From assembly GCA_964407935.1 (NCBI GenBank), contig CAYOXS010000216.1, forward strand, positions 1-10,202: a stretch of 10,202 nt of DNA, written 5' to 3'. Position numbers and translations under genes: made by a program. Position 1 is the first letter of the stretch; the number at the start of each line of letters is the position of its first letter. This document shows positions 1 to 7,304 of this stretch, in pieces. This DNA is from J095 sp964407935 (GTDB lineage Bacteria > Chloroflexota > Anaerolineae > 4572-78 > J111). Under the pieces are notes generated by a model. That model saw only the letters and a list, made by a program, of their open reading frames with translations, ran no database searches and had not been told where the DNA came from.

Positions 1-756
1 AACGCCTACTTTGGTCATCAGCCCGGCAAACAGGGCCAGCAGCGCCGCCGGAGCGGTGTGGTACGAGGCCGGCAGCCAGAAAAAGAGCGGGAAGGCCCCG
101 GCCTTGATGCCAAACACCACCAGAAACAGCATCGCGAGTGTGGTTACCAGCCCCGGCGGCAGGGCATCGAGCTGGCCGGACAGATCGGCCATGTTGAGCG
201 TGCCGGCCACGCCGTACAGCAGCCCCACCGCCGACAGAAACAGCATCGACCCAAACAGGTTGATTGCCACGTATTTGAACGCGCCCTCCAGTTGGTCGCG
301 CCGGCCGCCCAGCGCCAGCAGTACAAACGAGGCGATCAGCAGCAGCTCAAACCAAACGTACAGGTTAAAGATGTCGCCGGTGAGAAACGCGCCGCTCACG
401 CCCAGCAGCAGCAGGTGCAGCAGGGCCGAATAGCCAAAATGCTCGGCGTGCTGGCTCACCGTGGCCCGCCCGTAAATGATGACGCCCAGCCCCATCAGTG
501 CCGCCAGCAGCACCATCAACGCGCTGAACAGATCGGCGGCCAGGGTGATGCCGTAGGGCGCGGGCCAGCCGCCCACGCGCACCACCTGCACCCCCTCGCG
601 CCAGACCAGCGACAGCAGCGACAGCGCCGCGACCAGCAGCAGCGCCGCGCCGCCCAGGTTGATGCCGCGACGCAGCGCCGGCCACCGGCGGGCCAGCAGC
701 ACGCCAATGGCGGTGAACAGCGGAACTAAAATTGGAAGCAGTACAAAAATATTCAT
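1..756 (-). CDS. mrpD: Na+/H+ antiporter subunit D (MrpD/MnhD), 5' part only
   Basis: The first 252 codons of an MrpD-type proton-pumping subunit run off the left edge of the window in an open frame. MrpD is homologous to the NuoM/NuoN antiporter-like subunits of complex I and acts in the cytoplasmic membrane in the Mrp Na+/H+ antiporter. Visible hallmarks are the helix with WFELLLIASF (conserved acidic E137), the AFKYVAINLFGS stretch (about 159-170), FGIKAGAFPLFFWLPASYHTAP (216-236) with the channel lysine K218, and TKVGV at the cut end with K249. Several hydrophobic helices precede these. The ATG at 756 lies 11 nt after the mrpC stop, with a GAGA-type ribosome site in the gap, so the two genes are co-transcribed and probably translationally linked. 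Full family members have about 490-500 residues, so roughly half is present. The truncation is only the window boundary. Confidence 0.95.
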   Translation of the reverse strand, partial: MNIFVLLPILVPLFTAIGVLLARRWPALRRGINLGGAALLLVAALSLLSLVWREGVQVVRVGGWPAPYGITLAADLFSALMVLLAALMGLGVIIYGRATVSQHAEHFGYSALLHLLLLGVSGAFLTGDIFNLYVWFELLLIASFVLLALGGRRDQLEGAFKYVAINLFGSMLFLSAVGLLYGVAGTLNMADLSGQLDALPPGLVTTLAMLFLVVFGIKAGAFPLFFWLPASYHTAPAALLALFAGLMTKVGV

Positions 757-767
757 CGGGTCTCTCA

Positions 768-1115
768 CTAGATTTCGGTGGTTCGCAGTTGGTCCAGGTC
801 ATCGGTGCCGGTGGATTGATACAGGCGACGCATCAGCACCAGTGCAAAGGCTTGCAGCCCAAAGCCGATTACAATAGCCGTAAGTATCAGCGCCTGCGGC
901 AGCGGGTCGGCAAAGGGAGCGAGCAACTCAGTTGCGCCCGCCGGGATCAACGGGGCCTGGCCATCCGTCAGTCGGCCCATCAAAAAGATGAGCAGGTTGG
1001 CGCCGTGGCCCAGCAAAATCAGCCCGACCACCAGTTTAACGATGCTGCGCCGTAGCAGCATATAAACGCCGCCGGCAAACAGCCCGCCAATGATGATTGC
1101 AAATAGAAGTTCCAT
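768..1115 (-). CDS. mrpC: Na+/H+ antiporter subunit C (MrpC/MnhC, NuoK-like)
   Basis: A 115-residue, three-helix membrane protein of the NuoK/MrpC family and a structural subunit of the Mrp antiporter. The sequence shows the expected N-terminal helix, the LLGHGANLLIFLMG segment (about 35-48) in the second helix, and the signature DPLPQALILTAIVIGFG (about 70-86) in the third, followed by a short charged tail. Length is normal for the family (about 110-120). The ATG at 1115 has AAAGGA about 9 nt upstream (minus strand), an unambiguous start. The spacer to mrpB is 68 nt and made of short degenerate tandem words, and this ribosome site falls inside the second word family. Gene order mrpB-mrpC-mrpD is canonical. 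Confidence 0.95.
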   Translation of the reverse strand: MELLFAIIIGGLFAGGVYMLLRRSIVKLVVGLILLGHGANLLIFLMGRLTDGQAPLIPAGATELLAPFADPLPQALILTAIVIGFGLQAFALVLMRRLYQSTGTDDLDQLRTTEI

Positions 1116-1130
1116 TGTTTGTTGTCCTTT

Positions 1131-1195
1131 GTCCGTAGTCCGTAGTCAATTGCGGTCTCAGTTCTTCATTCGCAATCCGCAATTCACAATTCGTT
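1131..1195. repeat. Short degenerate tandem words in the mrpB-mrpC spacer
   Basis: The 68-nt spacer between mrpB and mrpC holds two families of near-tandem words. On the plus strand GTCCGTAGTCCGTAGTC covers 1131-1147. The words attcgcaatccgc, aattcacaattcg and similar 7-8-mers cover about 1169-1193 and run over the mrpB stop codon. The first family abuts the ribosome binding site of mrpC. Such words look like products of replication slippage. I recall similar spacers from Chloroflexota assemblies, but cannot verify this here. Confidence 0.55.
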
Positions 1196-1609
1196 GGTCT
1201 TCCGCATTTCAATCAGGGCAAAAATAATGGTCAGCGTAATGCCGATGACCACCAGATACACGCCCACATCAAACAGCAGCGGCGTGCCCAGCTTGCCGAT
1301 GACCGGCAGAGGTTGTTTGGCCCACAGGCCGGTCATAAAATCCAGCCCCACAAACAGGGCCGGTAGGCCGCTAACCGCCGCCAGCAGCAGCCCCACATAA
1401 ATCAGCATGCGCGGGTCGAGGCCCAGCGTTTGCCGGGCCGGGTGCAAGCCCAGCGCCAGCGCGTACAGCGTGAGCGCCGCGCCGGCCACCAGCCCGCCCA
1501 CAAAGCCGCCGCCCGGCTCGTTGTGGCCGCGCAGCAGCAGGAAAATCGAGAACATCAGCAGCAGCGGCACCAAGTAGCGGGTCGCGGTGGATAAAATCAG
1601 CGAGTGCAT
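1184..1609 (-). CDS. mrpB: Na+/H+ antiporter subunit B (MrpB/MnhB)
   Basis: A 141-residue membrane subunit of the Mrp Na+/H+ antiporter. Diagnostic features are an early helix (LVPLLLMFSIFLLLRG, about residues 12-27 of this start), the invariant-type HNEPGGGFVGGL motif directly after it, and a C-terminal helix ending in a short charged tail (EMRKTNEL). Four hydrophobic segments are visible, as expected. A TTG at 1615 would add two residues, but the AAAGGA ribosome site lies only 2 nt from it and 8 nt from the ATG at 1609, so ATG is chosen. The preceding site-2 protease stops 17 nt upstream and the ribosome site begins right at that stop, indicating one transcript. The stop codon lies inside a small AATTGTG/ATTGCGG repeat tract. 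Confidence 0.94.
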   Translation of the reverse strand: MHSLILSTATRYLVPLLLMFSIFLLLRGHNEPGGGFVGGLVAGAALTLYALALGLHPARQTLGLDPRMLIYVGLLLAAVSGLPALFVGLDFMTGLWAKQPLPVIGKLGTPLLFDVGVYLVVIGITLTIIFALIEMRKTNEL

Positions 1610-1626
1610 CGGCAAATTCCTTTCTG

Positions 1627-2742
1627 TTACGCGCCCAACTCGGAGCGCAGTTGCAGGTAGCTAAACACGCTGTCCCGCGACAAAAACCCCAACACCCGGT
1701 TGTTATCCACCACCGGCAGTTGCGACACTTTGGCCTCGTCCAGCAATTGCAGCGCGGCCAGCAGCTCGGTGGACGGCTCAATTTTCACCATCTGCTCAAA
1801 CGGCTGCATCACCTGTTGCGTGGTTGTAAACCGCCATTTACGTTCAGGGATGGCCCGAATGTCGCTGAGCGTAATCAACCCGCGCGCCGCGCCGTCGTCA
1901 TCAACCAAAAACGAACGCTGGCCGTTTTTCAACACGCCCTCTTCCACCAGTTGGCTGAGCGGGGTGAGGCCAGACACGCGGGCAAATTCGCGCTGCATCG
2001 CCTGGGCCGCGGTCACGCCGCGCAGCGTCTCTTGCAAGTGCGATTGAGTGAGCGACGAGGCCGCGGCGTTTTGCAGGAACCAACCAATGAAAATGAGCCA
2101 CAAACCATCGAAAAAGCTGCCGTTGAACGCGATAAATATGCCCACGGCGATGAACCCAAAGGCCACCAACTGTCCGCTCACACTGGCCGCCTGCGTGGCC
2201 CGATGCAGGTTGTCGGTTTTCCACCAGATGACCGCCCGCAAAATGCGGCCTCCGTCCAGTGGAAAGCCGGGGATGAGATTGAACGCGGCCAGCATTAAAT
2301 TGATGCGGGCCAGCCAGATGCTCGGCGCGGCCAGCAGCGGAATGTGCTGATCCAGCAGGTAGAGGCCGCCAAACAACGCCGTCAGCGCAAAGCTGGCCAC
2401 CGGTCCGGCGGCCGCAATGCGAAACTCGGCGCCGGCGCTGCGCGGCTCGCGGGTCAGTTCGGCGACGCCGCCAAAAATAAACAGGTTGATGGCTTTGACC
2501 GGCAGCTTGTTACGCAGCGCCACCAGCGCGTGCGCCAACTCATGCACCAGTACCGAGCCAAAAAAGAGCACGCTGGTAATCGCGCCCAAAATCCAGTAGA
2601 CCGGCGCGGCCAGAGTGGGGTACTCTTGCGGAAAGTAGCCCGCCGCCAGCGACCACGTAACCAGCCCAAAAACGATAAACCAGCTAAAATGCAATCCAAT
2701 GGGGATGCCCCAGATGTGTCCCAATTTAATACTTGCGTTCAT
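1627..2742 (-). CDS. Site-2 protease (M50 family zinc metalloprotease) with C-terminal CBS pair
   Basis: A 371-residue intramembrane zinc protease of the S2P/M50 SpoIVFB-like branch. The zinc-binding HELAH is at 67-71 in a hydrophobic helix. The third ligand is in NLIPGFPLDGGR (155-166), D163 being the expected aspartate. The GGVAELTREP and AAAGPVASF segments (91-117) are also typical. About six helices span residues 12-225. The region from about 242 to 371 forms two CBS motifs, recognisable from FLVDDDGAARGLITLSDI (278-295) and QLPVVDNNRVLGFLSRDSV (341-359). CBS pairs usually bind adenine nucleotides and tune the attached enzyme. The substrate is unknown; family members cut membrane-anchored regulators or signal-peptide remnants. 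The ATG at 2742 follows GGGGAG by about 11 nt. The gene lies between mrpA (36-nt gap) and mrpB (17-nt gap), an unusual place within an mrp operon. Confidence 0.93.
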   Translation of the reverse strand: MNASIKLGHIWGIPIGLHFSWFIVFGLVTWSLAAGYFPQEYPTLAAPVYWILGAITSVLFFGSVLVHELAHALVALRNKLPVKAINLFIFGGVAELTREPRSAGAEFRIAAAGPVASFALTALFGGLYLLDQHIPLLAAPSIWLARINLMLAAFNLIPGFPLDGGRILRAVIWWKTDNLHRATQAASVSGQLVAFGFIAVGIFIAFNGSFFDGLWLIFIGWFLQNAAASSLTQSHLQETLRGVTAAQAMQREFARVSGLTPLSQLVEEGVLKNGQRSFLVDDDGAARGLITLSDIRAIPERKWRFTTTQQVMQPFEQMVKIEPSTELLAALQLLDEAKVSQLPVVDNNRVLGFLSRDSVFSYLQLRSELGA

Positions 2743-2778
2743 TGTTATTTTATCTCCCCAAAACGAGTAATCACCAGT

Positions 2779-5079
2779 TTATTGTTTTAACGCGCGCTGC
2801 TTCAGCAGGGCGTAAATGCCGATGGCGGCCACAGCCAGCACCGTAATTTCGCCCAGCGTATCCAGCGCCCGAAAATCGACCAGAATGACGTTGACGATGT
2901 TGCGCCCCTGCGCCAGCGTGGCGCTGTTCTCCGCGAAAAAGGGTGTCAGCCGCGAGGTCATCGGCACAGCGAGGGTGGTTAGCGCCAGTAGAGACATCAG
3001 CCCGCCCACCGCCAGCGCCACCAGCGCATCGCGGGTGCGGCCAGCGAGGCTGCTCAGCCGCGAAAAGCGGGGCAGGTGGACCAGCGTCAGCACCAAAATG
3101 ATGACGGTCAGCGTTTCTACGGCCAGTTGGGTCATCGCCACATCCGGCGCGCCGAAAAAGACAAGCAGCAGCGCCATGCCGTAGCCCACCACCCCCAGCG
3201 CGGTGATAGTAGCCAGCCGCGAGTTGGAGACCACCGCCGCCAGCGTCGCCAGCAAAATAACCCCTGCCAGCGCGGCCTCGTGCGGGCGCACCGGCGACCA
3301 GTTGACCGCGATGGTCAGCCCGTGGCGCGTGAGCAGGGTAAAACCAACCAGCCCGGCGGCAGTCAGCGCGATGGTGAGCAGGTACCCGCGCAGATAGCCG
3401 TGCTGCAACAGGCGGGTGTGGCTGACCGCGCCGGCCCGCAAGCCATCGAGCGCCAGGCTGTAAATTCGCTCCGGGCCAACCGCGGCCACGGTGTTGGCCG
3501 GCGAAACCAGGCGGCGCAGCGGGTTGCGGGCCACGTACAGCCCCACCCCACCGGCCAGCGTGAGCAAGCTCAGCCAGAAAATGGTGTTGATGCCGCTCCA
3601 GGCGGCCACTTTCACCTGCACCAGTTCGGCGGCAATGGCCGATGCCGAGGTGACCAGCAGCGGCTTGAACAGGCTATCCGGTGCAAATTCCAGCAGAAGT
3701 ACCAGCAGCAGTCCCAGCCCCCCCAGCAGCAGCGGCCCCAGCCACAGGCTCGGCGGGACTTCATGGGCGTGTTTTGGTGTTTCGGCCGGTTTGCCCCAAA
3801 ACGGTTTGATGGCCAGCAGCCCGGCCACTACCACGGTAAAAACGTTGGCCAGCAGCACCGACCCGGTGAGCAGCCAGCCTGCCGCCGGCGCGGTCAGCGC
3901 CGCTTCGTAGATGAGCTTTTTGCCGATATAGCCCACAAACAACGGCAGCGCCCCGGCCATTGACAGGGCGGCTATGGTAACGGCCACAAAGGTGACCGGC
4001 ATGGCCCGGCGCAAGCCGCTCAGTTGGGTCAGGTCGCGGGTGCCGGTTTCGTGGTCAACCGCGCCGGCGGCCATAAACAGCGCGCCTTTGTACAAGGAGT
4101 GGACAATCAAAAAGATCACGGCGGCTTTCACGGCCACCGCCGTGCCGACACCCAGCAGCAGCACCAGCGTCCCCAGCGCGCTGATGGTGGAGTAGGCCAG
4201 CACGCGCTTCAGATCGATTTGCTGCCAGGCCAGATACGCGCCCAGCAGCATCGTGATGGCTCCGGCGGTAGTCAGGCTGATTTGCCAGGCCGGCGTGCCG
4301 CCCAGAATCGGGTTGAAGCGGGCCAGCAGGAAAATACCGGCCTTGACCATCGTGGCCGAGTGCAGGTAGGCGCTGACCGGCGTGGGGGCAGCCATCGCGT
4401 TGGGTAGCCAGAAGTGAAACGGAAACTGGGCCGACTTGGTGAACGCGCCCAGCAGCATCAGCAGCACAATCGGCAGGTACAGCGCGTGCGACTGCACGGC
4501 ATCGGCCTGGATCAGAAGCGCGGCCAGTTCCCAACTGCCGCCCACCTGCCCCAGCAGCACCAGCCCGGCCAGCAGCGCCAGCCCGCCCAGCCCGGTGATC
4601 AACAGGGCTTGCAGCGCCGAAGCTCGGGCGCTGGCCTGGCGGTGGTTAAAGCCAATCAGTAGGTAGGAACTAAGGCTGGTCAGTTCCCAGAAAATGAACA
4701 TGGTGATGATGTTGCCCGACAGCACCAGCCCCAACATGGCGGTCATAAACAGCAGCAGGTACAGGTAAAAACGGGCCAGCAGCGGGTGGCCAGCCAGATA
4801 ACCGCCGGCGTAAATCATCACCAGCGCGCCGATGCCGCTGATCAGCAAGGCAAAAACCAGGCTGAGGCCATCAATATAAAATGAAAGATTGACCCCGAAG
4901 CTGGGCACCCAGGGATAGCTGGCGGCGATGACCTCACCGGCGGAAACGCGGCCAATGAGGCCGGCAAAATAGACGGCCACCGCCAGCGGCAGCAGGGCGA
5001 TGAACCAGCCCGGATTGAGCCGCGCCAACCAGCTTTTGCCGGCGGTCAGTTTGGGGTCGGAAAGCAGGGCTTGAGACAT
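2779..5079 (-). CDS. mrpA: Na+/H+ antiporter subunit A (MrpA/MnhA, with C-terminal MbhD/MbhE-like part)
   Basis: A 766-residue large subunit of the Mrp antiporter, homologous to NuoL. Key features are the acidic residue E132 in FIFWELTSLSSYLLIG, the lysine K215 in GAFTKSAQFPFHFWLP, H240 and K246 in YLHSATMVKAG, and K331 in HSLYKGALFM, all expected for the ion path. After about 13-14 NuoL-type helices (to about 480) come further helices, then a DUF4040/MbhD-like segment with GAPDVAMTQLAVETL (643-657, E655). The C-terminal MbhE-like part carries NVILVDFRALDTLGE (730-744). Length and fusion are usual for MrpA. The ATG at 5079 has AAGGA about 11 nt upstream and a stop in frame just before it, so no earlier start exists. 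The 66-nt gap after htpX contains a 14-bp perfect hairpin. Confidence 0.97.
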   Translation of the reverse strand: MSQALLSDPKLTAGKSWLARLNPGWFIALLPLAVAVYFAGLIGRVSAGEVIAASYPWVPSFGVNLSFYIDGLSLVFALLISGIGALVMIYAGGYLAGHPLLARFYLYLLLFMTAMLGLVLSGNIITMFIFWELTSLSSYLLIGFNHRQASARASALQALLITGLGGLALLAGLVLLGQVGGSWELAALLIQADAVQSHALYLPIVLLMLLGAFTKSAQFPFHFWLPNAMAAPTPVSAYLHSATMVKAGIFLLARFNPILGGTPAWQISLTTAGAITMLLGAYLAWQQIDLKRVLAYSTISALGTLVLLLGVGTAVAVKAAVIFLIVHSLYKGALFMAAGAVDHETGTRDLTQLSGLRRAMPVTFVAVTIAALSMAGALPLFVGYIGKKLIYEAALTAPAAGWLLTGSVLLANVFTVVVAGLLAIKPFWGKPAETPKHAHEVPPSLWLGPLLLGGLGLLLVLLLEFAPDSLFKPLLVTSASAIAAELVQVKVAAWSGINTIFWLSLLTLAGGVGLYVARNPLRRLVSPANTVAAVGPERIYSLALDGLRAGAVSHTRLLQHGYLRGYLLTIALTAAGLVGFTLLTRHGLTIAVNWSPVRPHEAALAGVILLATLAAVVSNSRLATITALGVVGYGMALLLVFFGAPDVAMTQLAVETLTVIILVLTLVHLPRFSRLSSLAGRTRDALVALAVGGLMSLLALTTLAVPMTSRLTPFFAENSATLAQGRNIVNVILVDFRALDTLGEITVLAVAAIGIYALLKQRALKQ

Positions 5080-5102
5080 GATTTAATCAATCCTTAGGGA
5101 TA

Positions 5103-5135
5103 AGAGCTGACAGGTTTGCCCAACCTGTCAGCTCT
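5103..5135. repeat. Perfect 14-bp inverted repeat between htpX and mrpA
   Basis: AGAGCTGACAGGTT (5103-5116) and AACCTGTCAGCTCT (5122-5135) are perfect complements around a 5-nt loop, TGCCC. The hairpin occupies half of the 66-nt spacer, just after the htpX stop and upstream of the mrpA ribosome site. In the minus direction it is followed by TTATCCC, not by a run of T, so it is a poor intrinsic terminator. It could instead protect an mRNA end, mark a processing site or belong to a dispersed palindromic repeat family. Confidence 0.85.
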
Positions 5136-5145
5136 GGTATCGCGG

Positions 5146-6039
5146 TTAGCGCAGGCCGGCGGCCCACAGCGCTTCGGGGCGGGCCAGGGTGTGCAGCCGC
5201 CTGATGCGTTCTTCGGTGTGGGGGTGGGTGCGGAACAACCCGCTCAGGCCACCCTTGAGCGGGTTGACGATGTACAGGGGCGCGGTAGCCGGGTTGACAT
5301 CCAGCGGGGCGCGGTTGGCGCCGGCTTCCAGTTTTTGCAGGGCGCTGGCCAGCGGCAGCGGGTCGCCCAGAATTTCGGCCCCGCCGGCATCGGCGCCGAA
5401 CTCACGCGAGCGGGAAATGGCCAGTTGGATGAGCAGCGCGGCGATAGGGGCCAGGATAATCATCACCAGCCCGCCGAGCATGTCACCCAGGCCGCCGCCT
5501 TCTTCCTCATCGCCGGCAAAGCCGCTCATGCCGAAAATAAGCGCCCATTGGGCCATTTCGGCCAGCATGGTGATGGCCCCGGCAATAGTGGCGGCGATGC
5601 TGGCAATCAGCGTGTCGCGGTTTTTGATGTGAGCCAGTTCGTGGGCCATCACGCCGGCCAGTTCATCGTAATTGAGAATACGCATGATGCCGGTGGTGGC
5701 GGCCACGGCGCTGTGGGCCGGGCTGCGGCCGGTGGCGAAGGCGTTGGGCGCGTCAGTCTCGATGAGGTAGACGCGCGGTTTGGGCAGGTTGGCCCGCGCC
5801 GCCAGCTCCTCAACCATGCGGTGCAAGTCGGGCGCTTCGGCGGGGGTAACTTCGCGCGCGCCGCTCATGCGCAAGGCGATTTTATCAGAGAACCACCACG
5901 CGCCCATATTCATGGCGATGGCCAGCCCAAAGGCGATGACCATGCCCGCCTGTCCGCCCAGCGCCGAGCCGGTGACCACCAGCAGCCCGGTGAGGGTGGC
6001 TAACAAAACAGTTGCTTTAAAGGTATTCCATAGTTTCAT
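5146..6039 (-). CDS. htpX: HtpX-type membrane zinc metalloprotease (M48)
   Basis: A 297-residue integral membrane protease of family M48B, which degrades misfolded or damaged inner-membrane proteins in partnership with FtsH in known bacteria. Two hydrophobic helices open the protein (about 10-50). The catalytic VMAHELAHIKNRD motif is at 130-142 (HELAH at 133-137). Two further helices follow (about 144-172 and 188-208). The third zinc ligand E213 is in AISRSREFGADAGGAE. The late FRTHPHTEERIRRL motif (269-282) is also standard for HtpX. A small acidic, glycine-rich insert, DEEEGGGLGD, lies at 177-186 between the last helices. Length matches the family. The start ATG at 6039 follows AGGAG with 7 nt spacing. 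It lies 53 nt after the coiled-coil gene and 66 nt before mrpA on the same strand. Confidence 0.96.
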   Translation of the reverse strand: MKLWNTFKATVLLATLTGLLVVTGSALGGQAGMVIAFGLAIAMNMGAWWFSDKIALRMSGAREVTPAEAPDLHRMVEELAARANLPKPRVYLIETDAPNAFATGRSPAHSAVAATTGIMRILNYDELAGVMAHELAHIKNRDTLIASIAATIAGAITMLAEMAQWALIFGMSGFAGDEEEGGGLGDMLGGLVMIILAPIAALLIQLAISRSREFGADAGGAEILGDPLPLASALQKLEAGANRAPLDVNPATAPLYIVNPLKGGLSGLFRTHPHTEERIRRLHTLARPEALWAAGLR

Positions 6040-6092
6040 TGTTATCTCCTGGTTGATAGAATCAAAGATAATAGTCGTTTTCTTGTTTTGGT

Positions 6093-6905
6093 TCAGTGAC
6101 GGGCCAATTTAACTTCTTCCAGCGCCGCCAGGTAATCTTGCAGGGTGTGGACTTCTTCATCAATCTCAGTCAACAGCCGGCGATAATCGGCGACCTGACG
6201 GGTAGACTGACCGGCCAAAATCTGCGAGTAGATGGTTCCCAGCATCGAGAGCGTGCTTTCGATTTTAACTTCTGCCATTTTGATGTTTCGTTGCAGCGTT
6301 TCCAGCGCCGCCAATTGCTGCCGTCGATTGGCCAATGTCCGCTCGAGTTCAGCCTTCATCATCGGGTCTGCCTCACGGGGCAATCGCACTTCGAGGCTGG
6401 CGATAGACTGCGGAACCTCTTTCAAATCGTGGTGGATCAGCTTATTCTGCCGAAAATCCTCAATTCGCCGGGCCAAACTGGTGATGGATGTGGTCCACAC
6501 CTGCATGTGCGTCGCCAGTTCCCGCGTCCGATTCTGCTGGTCTCCGTTTGCTGAGTCCCACCCCAGGCGATCGATTTCAGCCTGATAAGCCTCGGCTCGC
6601 TCAACGTATGCCCGCAGCGTGTCGTCTGAAAATCTGGCTGATGCCACCGCGTGCCGTTCCCCCTGACCGTTGTGAGGGCGTCTATCTACCGTTGATGCCG
6701 GTTGTGGTTGACGCAGGTCAGAACGTGTGCCGGCTAAGTGAGTGAAAATAACGATGAAAAAGCGTAAGAGCGGCGCCAGTTTTTTCCAGCGTAATTTCTT
6801 ACGCAGCTTTTTGGGCAATTGCCGATCAATATTTTCGAGAATGGCCTCGGCACTTTGGTTACGTTCGAAACTGGTTTTGGTCAGCACGGCATCAATTAAA
6901 CCCAT
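6093..6905 (-). CDS. Coiled-coil protein of unknown function with one possible membrane helix
   Basis: A 270-residue protein that I cannot assign to a named family. Residues 29-42 are strongly basic (QLPKKLRKKLRWKK) and are followed by a hydrophobic stretch (LAPLLRFFIVIFTHLAG, about 43-59) that could be one membrane-spanning or membrane-binding helix. A polar, low-complexity linker occupies about 60-92. The rest (95-270) is rich in E, R, L, Q and A with heptad-like spacing and probably forms two or three long helices. The end, including GTIYSQILAGQSTRQVADYRRL (223-244), looks like the best-conserved part. General shape recalls PspA-like membrane stress proteins, but no diagnostic motif supports that. 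GGGAGGT lies 5 nt before the ATG, which overlaps the winged-helix gene's end by 14 nt, so the two are co-translated. Role in the envelope is inferred from the basic-hydrophobic N terminus and the htpX neighbour. Confidence 0.85.
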   Translation of the reverse strand: MGLIDAVLTKTSFERNQSAEAILENIDRQLPKKLRKKLRWKKLAPLLRFFIVIFTHLAGTRSDLRQPQPASTVDRRPHNGQGERHAVASARFSDDTLRAYVERAEAYQAEIDRLGWDSANGDQQNRTRELATHMQVWTTSITSLARRIEDFRQNKLIHHDLKEVPQSIASLEVRLPREADPMMKAELERTLANRRQQLAALETLQRNIKMAEVKIESTLSMLGTIYSQILAGQSTRQVADYRRLLTEIDEEVHTLQDYLAALEEVKLARH

Positions 6906-7230
6906 TTTGACCTCCCGCTTGAATTTGAGCCAGCAAGCTTTGTCGGGTGAGCGGGTGCTCGTACAAAATGGTCAGGTGTTGCAGAGATGCTTTGAGATCC
7001 TGGTCATCCGCCAGTGAGTAATGCTGACCGGAAAAAGTGATGACTTTTTTTGCAGCCAACTCTCGGATTATTTTTTCCAAAAGTGGGATATCCCTCAAAT
7101 GTAACCGTTCGGCGAAGCAACGAATAGTTCCCTGAGTTTCAGGGTTTTGATAAAGCAAAAGCAGTAAATTGAGTTTTTGGATCGTGTCGATTTCCTTTGA
7201 GTGAATAAACTCCGATACTGGTTTGATCAT
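6892..7230 (-). CDS. Small winged helix-turn-helix protein, probable transcription regulator
   Basis: A 112-residue soluble protein whose order of elements fits a winged-helix DNA-binding fold. A first helix (KLNLLLLLYQNP, about 19-30) precedes a second helix (GTIRCFAERLHL, about 34-45). A longer probable recognition helix follows (DIPLLEKIIRELAAKKVI, about 47-64), then a short beta wing (TFSGQHYSL), then a C-terminal helical tail. The specific family is not recognised. The frame could open at a TTG (7242) or ATG (7236), but GGAG at 7240-7237 sits 6 nt before the ATG at 7230, which is therefore chosen. The stop overlaps the start of the coiled-coil gene by 14 nt. An intrinsic terminator 20 nt upstream and a consensus promoter beyond it suggest control by attenuation; autoregulation would be typical for such a protein but is not shown. 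Confidence 0.8.
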   Translation of the reverse strand: MIKPVSEFIHSKEIDTIQKLNLLLLLYQNPETQGTIRCFAERLHLRDIPLLEKIIRELAAKKVITFSGQHYSLADDQDLKASLQHLTILYEHPLTRQSLLAQIQAGGQNGFN

Positions 7231-7249
7231 TACCATCTCCAAAGTGGTT

Positions 7250-7304
7250 AAAATAAAAATAGGCCAACAATCGTCCCCTTTTTTGGGGTAGATTGCTGGC
7301 CTAT
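7250..7304 (-). terminator. Strong intrinsic terminator in the leader of the winged-helix gene
   Basis: Arms at 7259-7272 and 7291-7304 form a 14-bp stem. Inside it, CCCC (7275-7278) pairs with GGGG (7285-7288) around a six-base loop. Read on the minus strand the stem runs straight into TTTTATTTT, the classic U-tract. The single non-Watson-Crick position is a G-U wobble in minus-strand RNA but an A-C mismatch in plus-strand RNA, which supports the minus strand as the working one. It can end transcripts from the MpsC-like gene and also those from the promoter at 7366-7393. Confidence 0.85.

Noticed and set aside
58..729. Long plus-strand open frames opposite mrpD and similar ones opposite mrpA and htpX
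   Set aside because: They are mirror frames of GC-rich, leucine-rich genes (CTG codons read as CAG, glutamine-rich) and show no domain or ribosome site.
1607..1615. TTG at 1615 as the mrpB start
   Set aside because: The AAAGGA site would be only 2 nt away; the ATG at 1609 has proper 8-nt spacing.
6040..6092. A promoter between the coiled-coil gene and htpX (TATTAT on the minus strand)
   Set aside because: The -10 match is fair but no acceptable -35 box lies 16-18 bp upstream, so it was not listed as a feature.
7259..7304. A CRISPR-like or mobile-element origin for the large hairpin near 7280
   Set aside because: It is a single copy with no spacers or repeats, and the U-tract on one side explains it fully as an intrinsic terminator.
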